NCBI GenBank assembly: GCA_036351115.1
Contig: JAZBOL010000036.1
Coordinates: forward strand, 1-64,000
Source: Marinihelvus sp036351115
GTDB lineage: Bacteria; Pseudomonadota; Gammaproteobacteria; Xanthomonadales; SZUA-36
Length of the DNA stretch: 64,000 nucleotides
Reading direction: 5' to 3'
Shown here: piece after piece, positions 8,271 through 17,017 of the stretch
Layout of the letters: each line of letters starts with the position of its first letter
Position numbering within the stretch: position 1 is the stretch's first letter
Notes under the pieces: model-generated
What the model was told of the DNA's origin: nothing
Database searches by the model: none
Seen by the model: only the letters and a program-made list of their open reading frames with translations
Program-made: the position numbers and the translations under genes

Positions 8271-9251
8271 TCAGATCTCGCCCCCTGCCCGGATCAGCGT
8301 GCGACCGGTCAGTTCCCGGGCTTCCCAGGCCCGGTGCGCTTCCGCCAGGTCTTCGAGATCCATGACGCGCTCCACGGGAATCCGGAAGCGGCCGTCGGCC
8401 AGCGCCGCATTCATGGCCTCGATTTCCGCGCCACCGCTGACCGCCTGGTGCACGTATTGCACGAATCCGGTCACGGAGCAGCAGGCGCCGATAAGCCGGG
8501 AGACGTTGATGTCGGGTGCGACCCCGGCGGTGGCGCCCATGAAAATCAGGTTGCCCAGGGGCGCGATGGCATCGAGGTTTTTCAGGGCCCCGGGGCCCGC
8601 GTTACCGTCGATGATCACATCCGCGCCGCGCTCGCCACCCAGGCGCTTGACGTGCTCGGGCCAGTCGTCCTCGAGGTAGTCCACGCCATGATCGGCTCCG
8701 AAGGTGAGGGCGTAGGCAACCTTGTCCGGCCCACCGGCCAGCGCGATGACCGTTGCGCCCGCCGCCTTGGCCACCTGGGTGGTGAGGGCGCCGACGGCGC
8801 CCGCAGCGGAATGGATGGCGACCACCTGGCCCGGCTGCACCTTCCCGGCGGAATGCACCAGCAGCCAGGCGGTGTAGGCGCAGGTCGAAAAGGCGGCCGC
8901 CGTGTGCCAGTCGAACGCCTCGGGCACGGGCACCAGTCGATCCGCCGCAGCCACGGCATAGTCCGCGTTCCCGCCCCACAGGCCGTTGCAGGCGACGCGA
9001 CGCCCAACCAGCGCCGGGTCGCCGTCCGGCCCAACCGCCTCGACCCGGCCCGCGTACTCGAAGCCCGGTGTGAAGGGAAAGCCCGGGTGCATCCAGTCGA
9101 TGCGGTTGGCCCGGGCATGGGTGTCCAGGGGGTTCAGGGCCGCATAGGCGATCCGGATGCGAACTTCCCCCGCTCCGGGCTCCGGCGCCGGAGTGTCCTC
9201 GATGCGAATCACTTCCGGTCCGCCGGGTTCGTGTATTCGGGCTGCGCGCAT
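8271..9251 (-). CDS. MDR-family zinc-free oxidoreductase
   Basis: The start at 9251 is chosen because GAGAGGA lies about nine bases upstream and MRAARIHEPGGPEVIRIEDTP is a normal MDR N-terminus. The 326-residue product has the GroES-like domain (RIAYAALNPLDTHAR) and a Rossmann loop at HSAAGAVGALTTQVAKAAGA (about residues 140-160). It belongs to the quinone oxidoreductase/enoyl reductase branch that uses NADPH. The substrate is unknown. It lies between a membrane protein gene and a tandem VOC gene in the leftward run. Confidence 0.87.
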   Translation of the reverse strand: MRAARIHEPGGPEVIRIEDTPAPEPGAGEVRIRIAYAALNPLDTHARANRIDWMHPGFPFTPGFEYAGRVEAVGPDGDPALVGRRVACNGLWGGNADYAVAAADRLVPVPEAFDWHTAAAFSTCAYTAWLLVHSAGKVQPGQVVAIHSAAGAVGALTTQVAKAAGATVIALAGGPDKVAYALTFGADHGVDYLEDDWPEHVKRLGGERGADVIIDGNAGPGALKNLDAIAPLGNLIFMGATAGVAPDINVSRLIGACCSVTGFVQYVHQAVSGGAEIEAMNAALADGRFRIPVERVMDLEDLAEAHRAWEARELTGRTLIRAGGEI

Positions 9252-9282
9252 GGTCAGGGTCCTCTCAACGGTGTCATTGAAT

Positions 9283-9945
9283 TCATAGCAGATGAACGCC
9301 CAGGGCCGTATTGACCAGCAGCCCGATCCAGATCGCGACCACGAAGGGGCGGGTGCCGCCAATGCTGCGGCGAATGGCCGTGTTCTCCGCCTCGCCGGCC
9401 TCACCGGCGGCCAGGGCGGCGAAGGCCGGACCGAAAGGCCGGAGGCGAACCCGCACGAGCAGTCCGCATACCACGAGGCCGGCGAAGATGGCCAGCTTGA
9501 TCGCGGCCCAGGCGCTGAATCCGGTGATCAGTCCGAGGAGCGCCGCCCCGGAGAATCCCAGCAGGGTCACCACGACGCCGGTCCGGAATACGAAATCCAC
9601 CGTCGTGAGCCAGGCGAGTTTGCCGCCGTGGGCCCTGAAGTGGAGGATCAGCACCATGGCAAGCCACGCGAGGGCCAGTGCCCAGGTCAGCGGAACGATC
9701 CAACCCGGCGCCGTGATGTAGCCGAGCCGCACCGCCAGGTGAACGCCGAGGGGCAGCATGAGGGTCATGCTGACGCGCGGCGCCTGGTCCAGGGCAAACA
9801 GCATCTTTGCCGCGGAGAGGCGGACGGCCGTTGGTTTGCGGTCGTCACACAGGACGAAGCTGCTGTAGAAGACGCCGAGGTCCGCGCCGAGCCAGTAGAC
9901 CAGGCCCAGGATGTGCGCGAACTGGAGGAGGGCGATGTCAGTCAT
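9283..9945 (-). CDS. integral membrane protein (CopD/DUF2269-like)
   Basis: This 220-residue protein has about six membrane helices. It begins LLQFAHILGLVYWLGADLGVFYSS; a His in helix 1 followed by YWLG is reminiscent of CopD-type or DUF2269-type small membrane proteins that can bind haem or metals. A second gene at 42338-43018 encodes an obvious paralogue (KWTHIIAMVYWLGGEWGVFQTS at the same place, and KxxIFAGLLVxGLxxR later). The family therefore belongs to this gene set rather than being an accidental neighbour. The start overlaps the end of the exported VOC gene by eight bases. A redox or haem role, for example accepting electrons from an exported enzyme, is only a guess. Confidence 0.7.
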   Translation of the reverse strand: MTDIALLQFAHILGLVYWLGADLGVFYSSFVLCDDRKPTAVRLSAAKMLFALDQAPRVSMTLMLPLGVHLAVRLGYITAPGWIVPLTWALALAWLAMVLILHFRAHGGKLAWLTTVDFVFRTGVVVTLLGFSGAALLGLITGFSAWAAIKLAIFAGLVVCGLLVRVRLRPFGPAFAALAAGEAGEAENTAIRRSIGGTRPFVVAIWIGLLVNTALGVHLL

Positions 9946-10474
9946 GGCTCGCGGTCTTGTCCACGTCGCTCTTCAGCAATTCGAAGAACACGATCCGCAC
10001 GCCGTCCGGATCCAGGATCATCGCCTCCCGTCCAAACGGCTTGCCGGAAAAATCATTCAAGGGCGTGGGCGGCAGGATGACGGTGACGCCGGCGGTTGTC
10101 GCTCGGGCCATGATCTCGTCCAGGCGCGTGGTGTTGATGACGAGGGCGGGCGCGTGGCGCGCATTGCTCTCGGCGTCCACCGACAGCCCCTCGGCATGCA
10201 CCAGCGCCAGGGCCCGCGGTTGCGCTGGACTGGCATCGAGAAGCACGAGCCGTGGCGTGACACCCTCCGGGATGTGGAACATGGTGCGCAGGGCCGGGGT
10301 GTCGTAACGGGCGTCTCCGCTGACGGTGAACCCGAGCAGGTCTGTGTAAAAGGCGAGGCTTCGGTCCATGTCTTCCACGGTCAGGGTGGCGCGCTGCAGC
10401 TGCAGTTCGGCCTGGCCGGGCACGGCGGCCATCCCAAGAAACAGGACGAAGAATATCTTAATTAAATGTTTCAT
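9938..10474 (-). CDS. exported single-module VOC protein
   Basis: The product is 178 residues. It has a clear signal peptide (residues 1-22, MKHLIKIFF... ending PGQA) and one VOC module starting QRATLTVEDMDRSLAFYTDLLGF and ending MILDPDGVRIVFFEL. The residue that normally supplies the first metal ligand (His in HxxLxV) is Arg here; the late Glu is kept. Similar Arg-substituted modules are encoded at 22870, 23328 and 37694. The predicted location is the periplasm. Function unknown. It is the second gene of the leftward run from 11723, separated from the MFS gene by a 34-base AT-rich gap that may hold an additional weak promoter. Confidence 0.75.
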   Translation of the reverse strand: MKHLIKIFFVLFLGMAAVPGQAELQLQRATLTVEDMDRSLAFYTDLLGFTVSGDARYDTPALRTMFHIPEGVTPRLVLLDASPAQPRALALVHAEGLSVDAESNARHAPALVINTTRLDEIMARATTAGVTVILPPTPLNDFSGKPFGREAMILDPDGVRIVFFELLKSDVDKTASHD

Positions 10475-10508
10475 AACATATAGATAGAGTAATTATAGAG
10501 AATTGATA

Positions 10509-11723
10509 TTAGCTCTGTTTCGTGCTTTGCGAGCGAGGTCTGGGAGAGAACAGGCGAACCGCGAACCAGCTGAGTGCGGTCAACAGCGCCGACAGGGCGA
10601 TCAGCCCGGTGACCGGCAGGTAATCCCCACGGTAGACGAGACCGCCCAGGACCGTGAACACACCGCCCAGGACGATTCCCACGGAACTCGAGAGGCCCGA
10701 TGCGGTACCCGCCATCTGCGGGAACAGGTTGACGGCGCCGGCCAGGGCGCCCGGCGTGGTCGTACCCGCGGCCACCATGATGCATCCCAGGGGCACGAGC
10801 ACCGTGGCCATGGTGACGCCGAATCGCCAGACCAGCAGGGGGGCCAGCAGCCCACCGGCCAGCACGAGCAGAACGCTGCCGTCCATGACCCGGTGCAGGT
10901 CGAGCACCCGGAAGAGGCGTCCGGACACCATGGCACCGATGACATAGGTAATGGCCATGCCGCCCCACCACAGGCCGAACTCCGCCTCGCCGATGCCCAG
11001 TTGCTGCTCGAACACGGCCGCGCCCACCGCGAGGAAGGCGAAGAAGCAACCCTGGACGAAGCCGAAGATAAAGGTGTAGCCCATAAAGGCCGGCGTGCGG
11101 AGCAGGCGGCCATAGTGGCCAAACCAGTCGCCCAGTCTGGGACGCGTGTGTTCCGGCCGCAGCGTTTCCGGCAGGGCGAAAAAGATCCAGGCCCAGATCA
11201 CCGCGCCCAGGGCTGCGGTCACGATAAACACGCTCTGCCAGCCGCCGGTCGCACCGAGCCACCCGCCCGCGATGGGCGCGAGGATGGGGGCGAAGCCCAT
11301 GGCCGCCGCGATGTAGGCCAGCGCCTCCGTGGCCCCGCGGGCATCGTTCGTGTCCCGGACCACGGCGCGACTGGCTACCGTGCCCACGCTGACACCCACG
11401 GCCTGCAGAAAACGCAGGAAGACCAGAGCCTCGAGGTGCTGGGCCCGGCTGGCCAGCAAACTCGCGAGGATAAAGAGCGCAAAGCCGCCCAGCAGCACCG
11501 GGCGACGTCCGAAGCGGTCGCACAGGTACCCGTTGAAGGGTTGCGCAGCCGCGAGACCGAAGAGATAGGCGGAAATCAGGAACTGCACCTGGCCCGTGGT
11601 CGCGTTGAAGTCCACGGCGATCATGAGCAGCAACGGGACGGTAATCGTCACCCCGAACGGAGACAGGCCGCTCGCAGCGCCGAGCAGCAGGACCGACGGT
11701 CGATAATCCGGGGATGCGCTCAT
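10509..11723 (-). CDS. Bcr/CflA-type MFS transporter
   Basis: This 404-residue, twelve-helix carrier of the DHA1/Bcr-CflA branch has FNGYLCDRFGRRPVLLGG in loop 2-3 and the RFLQAVGVSVGTVASRAVVRD motif of helix 4-5 that marks the drug:H+ antiporter-1 group. Efflux of a drug-like compound or catabolic intermediate is expected. It is the first gene of the leftward run. The recurrent 20-bp element at 11803-11822 lies 80 bases upstream, pointing toward this start, so it is probably regulated with the other element-bearing genes. Confidence 0.85.
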   Translation of the reverse strand: MSASPDYRPSVLLLGAASGLSPFGVTITVPLLLMIAVDFNATTGQVQFLISAYLFGLAAAQPFNGYLCDRFGRRPVLLGGFALFILASLLASRAQHLEALVFLRFLQAVGVSVGTVASRAVVRDTNDARGATEALAYIAAAMGFAPILAPIAGGWLGATGGWQSVFIVTAALGAVIWAWIFFALPETLRPEHTRPRLGDWFGHYGRLLRTPAFMGYTFIFGFVQGCFFAFLAVGAAVFEQQLGIGEAEFGLWWGGMAITYVIGAMVSGRLFRVLDLHRVMDGSVLLVLAGGLLAPLLVWRFGVTMATVLVPLGCIMVAAGTTTPGALAGAVNLFPQMAGTASGLSSSVGIVLGGVFTVLGGLVYRGDYLPVTGLIALSALLTALSWFAVRLFSPRPRSQSTKQS

Positions 11724-11802
11724 CCTCCGCCGGCTTGGCGGGACGGCGAAAAGGTCATGCGAACTGGCAAGTGTTCTCCTGGTTTTGACGGCGAGAAAGA
11801 AT

Positions 11803-11822
11803 TAAAGATATATTAATATAAC
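11803..11822 (-). promoter_or_regulatory. copy of the recurrent 20-bp operator-like element
   Basis: Read on the minus strand this is GTTATATTAATATATCTTTA. It fits the seven-copy consensus GATATANNANTATAWCTTTT, an inverted repeat of GATAT-type half sites spaced by six bases with a T-rich tail. It lies in the divergent gap between the MFS gene (80 bases) and the TonB receptor (172 bases). Binding by the GntR regulator encoded at 41378-42166 is an inference. Confidence 0.6.
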
Positions 11823-11994
11823 CTTAAGCGTAATTTGGGCAGTCAGCCATCGCAATGAAGCGGCCATGGAAGACAGCAATACCCGGTGGGCGTTCCGCGA
11901 TCGCGCCGGCCCCTGTCGGTGCGGCTTACTGCCTTCGGCGCTACCTCGAGCTCTTCTGTTCCCCCAAGCCCCACATCGCCTCCGGAGGCAACCC
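11823..11994 (+). other. long leader of the TonB receptor gene
   Basis: These 172 bases contain no supported gene. A frame continuous with the receptor is open from 11866, but its residues do not look like protein and would bury the signal peptide. GGAGG at 11984-11988 sets the real start at 11995. The segment is GC-rich with several short inverted repeats, but I could not match it to a known riboswitch. Confidence 0.4.
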
Positions 11995-14556
11995 ATGAAA
12001 CTGAAGAAAAACGTGCTGGCCCTCAGCACGGCGCTGGCCTGTGCCTCGACCGTGCCCCTGCAACCGGCCCTGGCCCAGGATCAGTCTGGCGACGAAATGG
12101 ACGCGCTTCTCGAGGAAGTGATCGTGACGGCCCGTAAACGCGAGGAATCGCTCCAGGAGATTCCCGTGGCCATCACCGCCTTCGGCGCCCAGGAGATCGC
12201 CTCCCAGGACATCCGCGACCTCGAGAGCGTCGCCGACTTCACCCCGGGCTTCCAGTTCCAGAACCAGGGCAACCAGCAGCCCGGACGCTACAACACGCAG
12301 CTCCAGTTCCGGGGCCTGACCACGGCGCAGTTCTCCCCGAGCTTTGCGACCGGCGCCCTGTTCATCGACGGCATCTACGTGCTCAACGGCGGCACGTCCC
12401 TGGGCCTCATGGACGTTGAGCGGGTGGAAGTGATCAAGGGGCCCCAGGCGGCCTACTTCGGCCGCAACACCTTCGGCGGCGCGGTGAACATCATCACCCG
12501 GGACCCGAACATGGCCACCTTCGCCGGCGAGGCCATGGTGCGCTTCACGGACCGCTCGAACAACGAGATCAACGCGATCATCGAGGGCCCGATCATCCAG
12601 GACGTGCTGTCCTTCAGCCTGAGCGGCCGGTACTACGACAAGGAAGGCCACTGGACCGCCACCGACGGCGGCCGGACCGGTGACGAACAGACGTCGACCT
12701 TCAACGGAGTCGTCAAGTGGAACGCCACGGACGCCCTCGAGTTCAAGCTGCGTTACGCATACTCGGAGGACGACGACGGCCCGCCGGCCCAGGCCTTCGT
12801 ATCCGGGTTTCTGAACGACAGTTGCTCCGGCCTGACCATCGATTCCCCGGAAGGCCCCGTCATGCCGATGAATTACATCTGCGGCACCGTACCCTACGGC
12901 AATGCGGTCAACGTCGATCCGGGCGCCGGCGTGATTTCCTCGAACACCTTTCTGCCGCAGTACGTGATCGACACGGGGCTGACGGATCCGGCCACCAACA
13001 TACCGGGCCTGCCGCAGGTCGACGATGTGGGGCTGCTGCGTGAAACCACCCGCTGGAGTTTCTTCGGCGGCTACGCCTTCGACAACGGCTCGAGCATCGA
13101 CTTCAACTACGGCAGCAATGAGCAGAAGGCCAACTGGATTCGTGACTTCGACCTATCGGACCGCATCAGCTGGTTTTCCCGGGACCCGCAGTTCCTCGAA
13201 GATGAGAGCTACGAAATTCGCTTTACCAGCCCGCAGGACCAGCGCTTCCGCTGGCTGGTCGGCTACAACTACTACGAGCAGGAATTCACCTCATCCGGGG
13301 GCGGCGGTGACGCCACGACCTCGTGCTTTGCCACCAACCAGGTGCCAATTTCCGACAACTATCCGGCGGACTGCATTGGTGGCGTGCCGGGCATCGTGAA
13401 CCTCCTCTTCCGCAACTCGCTGGCCGGTTCGGACGAGGCCGAGGTGCAGGGCATCTTCGGCGCCATCGACTTCGACATCACGGACAGCATCACGGCCATC
13501 ATCGAGGGTCGCTGGCAGGAGGATAAATTCCGCAAGGGCGCCACGACCTTCGCCGACTCGCCCACGGTCATCTCGGAGACCTTCGACGACTTCCTGCCAC
13601 GCGTGATTCTGCGCTGGACGCCGACCGATGGCACGAATCTCTACGCCAGCTACTCGGAGGGCCAGATTGCCGGCGACTTCAACACCTTCTTCATCAGCGC
13701 CGATGACCGGGAACGGGCCCAGTACCTGGCCCAGGATCCCCGCATCCAGGAAAGCCTCGATGCGGAGACCCTCGAGGCCTGGGAAATCGGCTGGAAACAG
13801 GCCCTGGCCGGCGGCCGGGGTCAGTTGAACCTGGCGGCGTACTACTACACCTGGGAGAACATCAAGGGCCGGTCCTCCTTCCTGATCAACGAGACCTGTC
13901 GTTCCGGGGACATCGGTACGCCCGAGTGTGATCCGGCCAATGGCATCGGGGTGGGTGATCCGAAGCAGATCCCGGGACCGGACGGCGAGCTGACGCCATT
14001 TTTCAACGCCCGGAACACGCTGTTGCCGGGTGATGCCACGATCCTGGGCCTCGAGGCGGAGTTTCTCTGGGCGTTCACGGAAAACCTGCTGTTCCAGCTG
14101 AACTACTCCTACATCGATTCGGAATACGACGACTACGAGTTCAACTTCGTGCGCCCCATCGCAGGCTACGCCCAGATGCGCGGCAACCAGACGCCTCGCC
14201 AGCCCAAGCACAGCGGCAACACGGCGCTGACCTGGAACTACGAGCTCTTCAGCAATCCGTCCTACCTGCGGGGCGACGCCTTCTACCAGGGCGAGGCCTT
14301 CGTGGACGAGTCCAACCTGGCCAAGATCAGTGACTACTGGCTGGTGAACCTGCGAACGGGCATGGACTTCGGTGAGCACTGGACGCTGGAACTGTTCGTG
14401 ACGAACCTGTTCGACGAGGAAGCCTGGGCAACCGGCGCGCGCTGGACCGACTTTTCCAGCCCGACCCAATTCCCGTTCCTGACGGCGAAGCAGGGCGTAG
14501 CGGTGTCGCCGCTCGACAAGCGCGAGTACGGGCTGCGGGCGTTCTTCCGATTCTGA
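11995..14556 (+). CDS. TonB-dependent outer-membrane receptor
   Basis: 853 residues. Signal peptide 1-27 (cleavage near PALAQ), then the plug start EEVIVTARKREESLQEIPVAITAF and the plug elements LQFRGL and VEVIKGPQAAYFGRNTFGGAVNIIT, followed by a beta-barrel ending LRAFFRF with the terminal aromatic. It belongs to the IVTARKREESLQ clade common in marine gammaproteobacteria and sphingomonads, which often takes up carbohydrates, sterol-like or aromatic compounds rather than iron. Good Shine-Dalgarno GGAGG six bases before the ATG. It is monocistronic, ended by the terminator at 14596-14621. It is transcribed divergently from the MFS operon with a shared element, so it is probably the outer-membrane entry for the compound handled by this cluster. 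Confidence 0.93.
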   Translation: MKLKKNVLALSTALACASTVPLQPALAQDQSGDEMDALLEEVIVTARKREESLQEIPVAITAFGAQEIASQDIRDLESVADFTPGFQFQNQGNQQPGRYNTQLQFRGLTTAQFSPSFATGALFIDGIYVLNGGTSLGLMDVERVEVIKGPQAAYFGRNTFGGAVNIITRDPNMATFAGEAMVRFTDRSNNEINAIIEGPIIQDVLSFSLSGRYYDKEGHWTATDGGRTGDEQTSTFNGVVKWNATDALEFKLRYAYSEDDDGPPAQAFVSGFLNDSCSGLTIDSPEGPVMPMNYICGTVPYGNAVNVDPGAGVISSNTFLPQYVIDTGLTDPATNIPGLPQVDDVGLLRETTRWSFFGGYAFDNGSSIDFNYGSNEQKANWIRDFDLSDRISWFSRDPQFLEDESYEIRFTSPQDQRFRWLVGYNYYEQEFTSSGGGGDATTSCFATNQVPISDNYPADCIGGVPGIVNLLFRNSLAGSDEAEVQGIFGAIDFDITDSITAIIEGRWQEDKFRKGATTFADSPTVISETFDDFLPRVILRWTPTDGTNLYASYSEGQIAGDFNTFFISADDRERAQYLAQDPRIQESLDAETLEAWEIGWKQALAGGRGQLNLAAYYYTWENIKGRSSFLINETCRSGDIGTPECDPANGIGVGDPKQIPGPDGELTPFFNARNTLLPGDATILGLEAEFLWAFTENLLFQLNYSYIDSEYDDYEFNFVRPIAGYAQMRGNQTPRQPKHSGNTALTWNYELFSNPSYLRGDAFYQGEAFVDESNLAKISDYWLVNLRTGMDFGEHWTLELFVTNLFDEEAWATGARWTDFSSPTQFPFLTAKQGVAVSPLDKREYGLRAFFRF

Positions 14557-14595
14557 GTACCCCGTGCAAACCCCTCGAGCGGGGGTGAGTGTGTG

Positions 14596-14621
14596 ACGGG
14601 CGCCTCGGCGCCCGTTTTTTT
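14596..14621 (+). terminator. Rho-independent terminator of the TonB receptor gene
   Basis: A GC-rich hairpin (ACGGGCGCC paired with GGCGCCCGT) is followed directly by a run of seven T on the plus strand, 40 bases after the receptor stop. Confidence 0.85.
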
Positions 14622-14683
14622 GAGGGAAGGCCGCGTGCCGGCGGGCTCGGCGGCGAAACCGGGCCTCCGGGTTGTCTGGGCGG

Positions 14684-15343
14684 TTAGCCGGACGCCGCCG
14701 CTTCCAGCGCCGCCACGTCCTCGAGGAGTTCTTCGATGAGCATGCCCACGTAGTAATCCGTGGAAAGCTCGTTGGCGCGTTCGAGGTAGGCGCGCAGGTC
14801 GGCGACGGGAATGTCCACGCCGCAGGCGTCGAAATCACCCTGCATGGTGTGGCGAGGCAGGGCGATGAGGGCCGCCAGGCGCTGGTATTTTGCGCCGCGG
14901 ATCCAGAGTTCCTGCGCCTTGCAGATGTCGGGGTCGATGGTCAGACCGAGGGAATAGAGGTAGCCGATGACGAACAGGGACTGCGGGTAGTCCTGTTCCA
15001 GAGCCTTGAGACGGTAGGGCATGGCCTTCTCGCCCATGCCGGAGTAACCGTAGGCGCGACCCAGCTGGTAGTTGAGACGCGGGTTTTCCGGGTCCGCGGC
15101 CACCGCGGCCTCGCAGGCGGCGATGGCGGCCGGCTTGTCCATGGCTGACTGGCTCACCGGTGGCGCCACGTGGCCGGGATCGCGGCCATGGGATGCCTGG
15201 CGGTCGCACTCGGTGACTTCCTGGGACCAGCGGCTGAAATCGTAATCCTCGAACTCGACGGCCCCGGAGGGTGTGGTGGCGAGCAGGGCGAGGATAGCGA
15301 ATAGTGATGTGAACGGTGTTCGGCTCTTGGCGTGGACTGTCAT
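14684..15343 (-). CDS. secreted Sel1/TPR-like repeat protein (paralogue of 4377-5003)
   Basis: The start at 15343 is supported by GGGAGA eight bases upstream, by the four-base overlap with the DUF1330 gene, and by the signal peptide it opens (hydrophobic residues 12-24, cleavage near SGAVEF). The 219-residue product has helical repeats containing AIAACEAAVAADPENPRLNYQLGRA and PQSLFVIGYLYSLGL, with cysteines at ECD, AACE, DIC and DACG. The shared pattern with the protein at 4377-5003 runs along the whole length. Function unknown; as with its paralogue it is near the end of an operon with an MFS carrier and a VOC gene. Confidence 0.75.
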   Translation of the reverse strand: MTVHAKSRTPFTSLFAILALLATTPSGAVEFEDYDFSRWSQEVTECDRQASHGRDPGHVAPPVSQSAMDKPAAIAACEAAVAADPENPRLNYQLGRAYGYSGMGEKAMPYRLKALEQDYPQSLFVIGYLYSLGLTIDPDICKAQELWIRGAKYQRLAALIALPRHTMQGDFDACGVDIPVADLRAYLERANELSTDYYVGMLIEELLEDVAALEAAASG

Positions 15344-15654
15344 TTTACGTCTCCCGAAATGCCAGGGGCTTCGATGAGCAGGACCTGGCATTCCGCGATG
15401 CCCTCCCGCAGCTTCTTGATCTCCCGGTACTCCGGCGAGTCCCAGAACGCTTTCGCGGCCGCCTTGTCCGGCCATTCGGAGATCACCATGGAGGCACCGT
15501 CCCCGAAGTCGCCTTCGAGGCATTCCGCCCCAGGACCCATGAGCAGGTAACGGCCGCCCATTTGCTGAACCAGCGCGGCGGCGGCCTTGCCGTAGCCACT
15601 GATAAAACGGTCACGGTCGGAAATGTCGGCGGTAACGATCATGTAGGCAGGCAT
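15340..15654 (-). CDS. DUF1330 family protein
   Basis: This small 104-residue protein is of the dimeric alpha/beta-barrel (ferredoxin-like) type. It begins MPAYMIVTADISDRDRFISGY and contains VISEWPDKAAAKAFWDSPEY, the hallmark of DUF1330. Members are common next to catabolic genes and have no defined reaction. The length is normal. It overlaps the following secreted-protein gene by ATGA and lies 16 bases after the MFS gene, so it is part of that operon. Confidence 0.8.
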   Translation of the reverse strand: MPAYMIVTADISDRDRFISGYGKAAAALVQQMGGRYLLMGPGAECLEGDFGDGASMVISEWPDKAAAKAFWDSPEYREIKKLREGIAECQVLLIEAPGISGDVK

Positions 15655-15670
15655 GGCGTTTTCCTCGTGG

Positions 15671-16969
15671 TCAGGCTTTCTGGGTGTCCGCGGATTCGGG
15701 CGGCGCCGTCCCGGTCATGCTTTTCAGCTTTTCATCCCGGTACGGCCCGAGGAACAACAGCGCCGCGGAGCAGACGATAAAGGCATACAGGGAGTACAGC
15801 AGCACCTGGTCGTAGCTGCCGGTCTGGTCCAGGAACCGGCCGTAGACGGCGGGGCCGAAACCCGCGCCCAGGGCGAAGAAGGCGTACAGGATGCCGTAGA
15901 TCGCCCCGTAGTTGCGGATACCGAAATAGCGCGATACCAGGTAGGCGATGAGGTCGTACTCGATCCCGGCCGCGACGCCCAGCAGCACCACGGCGAGTAC
16001 GGCCTGGAAATAACTGGGTTCGGGCAGCATGAACAGCCACATGGACGCGGCGGGCATCATGAGCAGCACGCAGGCCAGCAGCGGCGCCCAGATGTGGTCG
16101 AGCAGGTAGCCGCCCGCCAGGCGGCCGACGAACACGGCATAGCCGATCAGGGAGGCCAGGAAGATGGCGTCCGCCCGATCAAAGCCCTTGGTGTCAAGCA
16201 GGGTTTCCATGTTCGGGATGGGTCCGCCGATGGCGAAGGACAGCGGGACGAAGACCGCGGCCAGCAGCCAGAAGCGCCAGTCCCTGAGCGCCTGCGCCAG
16301 GGTCAGCCCGTACGCGGTCCCGTCATGGCCGGAGTCGGCGTGGTGCGCTTTCATCTGCGCCAGGCGGGCCGCTGCTTTCGGGTCGTCGGTATCCCGGAAC
16401 AGCGCCCAGGCCACCGGGAGGGCAATGAGCAGGGGCAGGGCGCCGACGCCGACATAGGCGGCGCGCCAGCCGAATTCACCGATGAGCCAGCCGGCGTATA
16501 CCTTGACGATGGCGCCGGAAATACCCGTGCCGATGAGCGCCACGCCAAGGGCGAGGCCGCGTTTCTCGTTGAACCAGTTGCTGACCGCCCGGGTGAAGGT
16601 GATGGGCAGGGTACCCGCGCCGGCGAGGGCCAGAATGCCCCACAGGGTGAGGTACAGGGTGATGGAGCCGTTGTTCAGGGCGAAGGCCATGAAGGCGAAG
16701 GAGAACAGGGTGATGGAGGTCAGCACCACCCGACGCACGCCGAGCTTGTCCGTGAGGTAGCCGACGAGGGGGCTCGCCCCCATGGCGACCAGCGTGAACA
16801 CCACCAGGGCGAACATCACCTGGCTGATCTGCCAGCCGAATTCCTGCATGAGCGGGCTCGCGAAGACGCCGATGGTGTAGAAGGGCAGGGGCGACATGCC
16901 CAGGGCGATGCCCAGCGCTGATGACACCACCACGGGCCAGCCGAATTTGAATTCCTTGAAACCGCTCAT
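15671..16969 (-). CDS. MFS transporter, OFA/MCT-like
   Basis: 432 residues with about twelve helices. The N-terminus FGWPVVVSSALGIALGMSPLPFYTIGVF, the loop GYLTDKLGVRRVV and the mid-protein FNEKRGLALGVALIGTGISG resemble the oxalate:formate antiporter / monocarboxylate branch of the MFS. It probably carries an organic acid, but the substrate is not determinable. It lies 48 bases after the aldehyde dehydrogenase stop and is followed by the DUF1330 gene, in the operon behind the element at 18491-18510. Confidence 0.85.
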   Translation of the reverse strand: MSGFKEFKFGWPVVVSSALGIALGMSPLPFYTIGVFASPLMQEFGWQISQVMFALVVFTLVAMGASPLVGYLTDKLGVRRVVLTSITLFSFAFMAFALNNGSITLYLTLWGILALAGAGTLPITFTRAVSNWFNEKRGLALGVALIGTGISGAIVKVYAGWLIGEFGWRAAYVGVGALPLLIALPVAWALFRDTDDPKAAARLAQMKAHHADSGHDGTAYGLTLAQALRDWRFWLLAAVFVPLSFAIGGPIPNMETLLDTKGFDRADAIFLASLIGYAVFVGRLAGGYLLDHIWAPLLACVLLMMPAASMWLFMLPEPSYFQAVLAVVLLGVAAGIEYDLIAYLVSRYFGIRNYGAIYGILYAFFALGAGFGPAVYGRFLDQTGSYDQVLLYSLYAFIVCSAALLFLGPYRDEKLKSMTGTAPPESADTQKA

Positions 16970-17017
16970 TGCATCTCCGGGAGCGCCGGGCGGCGCCCGA
17001 CGAGAGGTTGGGTTGGG

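Noticed and set aside
10475..10508. AT-rich gap considered as an eighth copy of the 20-bp element
   Set aside because: It lacks the GATAT half and the invariant C and T positions; perhaps only a weak promoter.
11866..11994. Longer start for the first TonB receptor, or a riboswitch in its leader
   Set aside because: The extension would bury the signal peptide, and GGAGG before 11995 fits the start. No conserved riboswitch core such as the cobalamin box was found.
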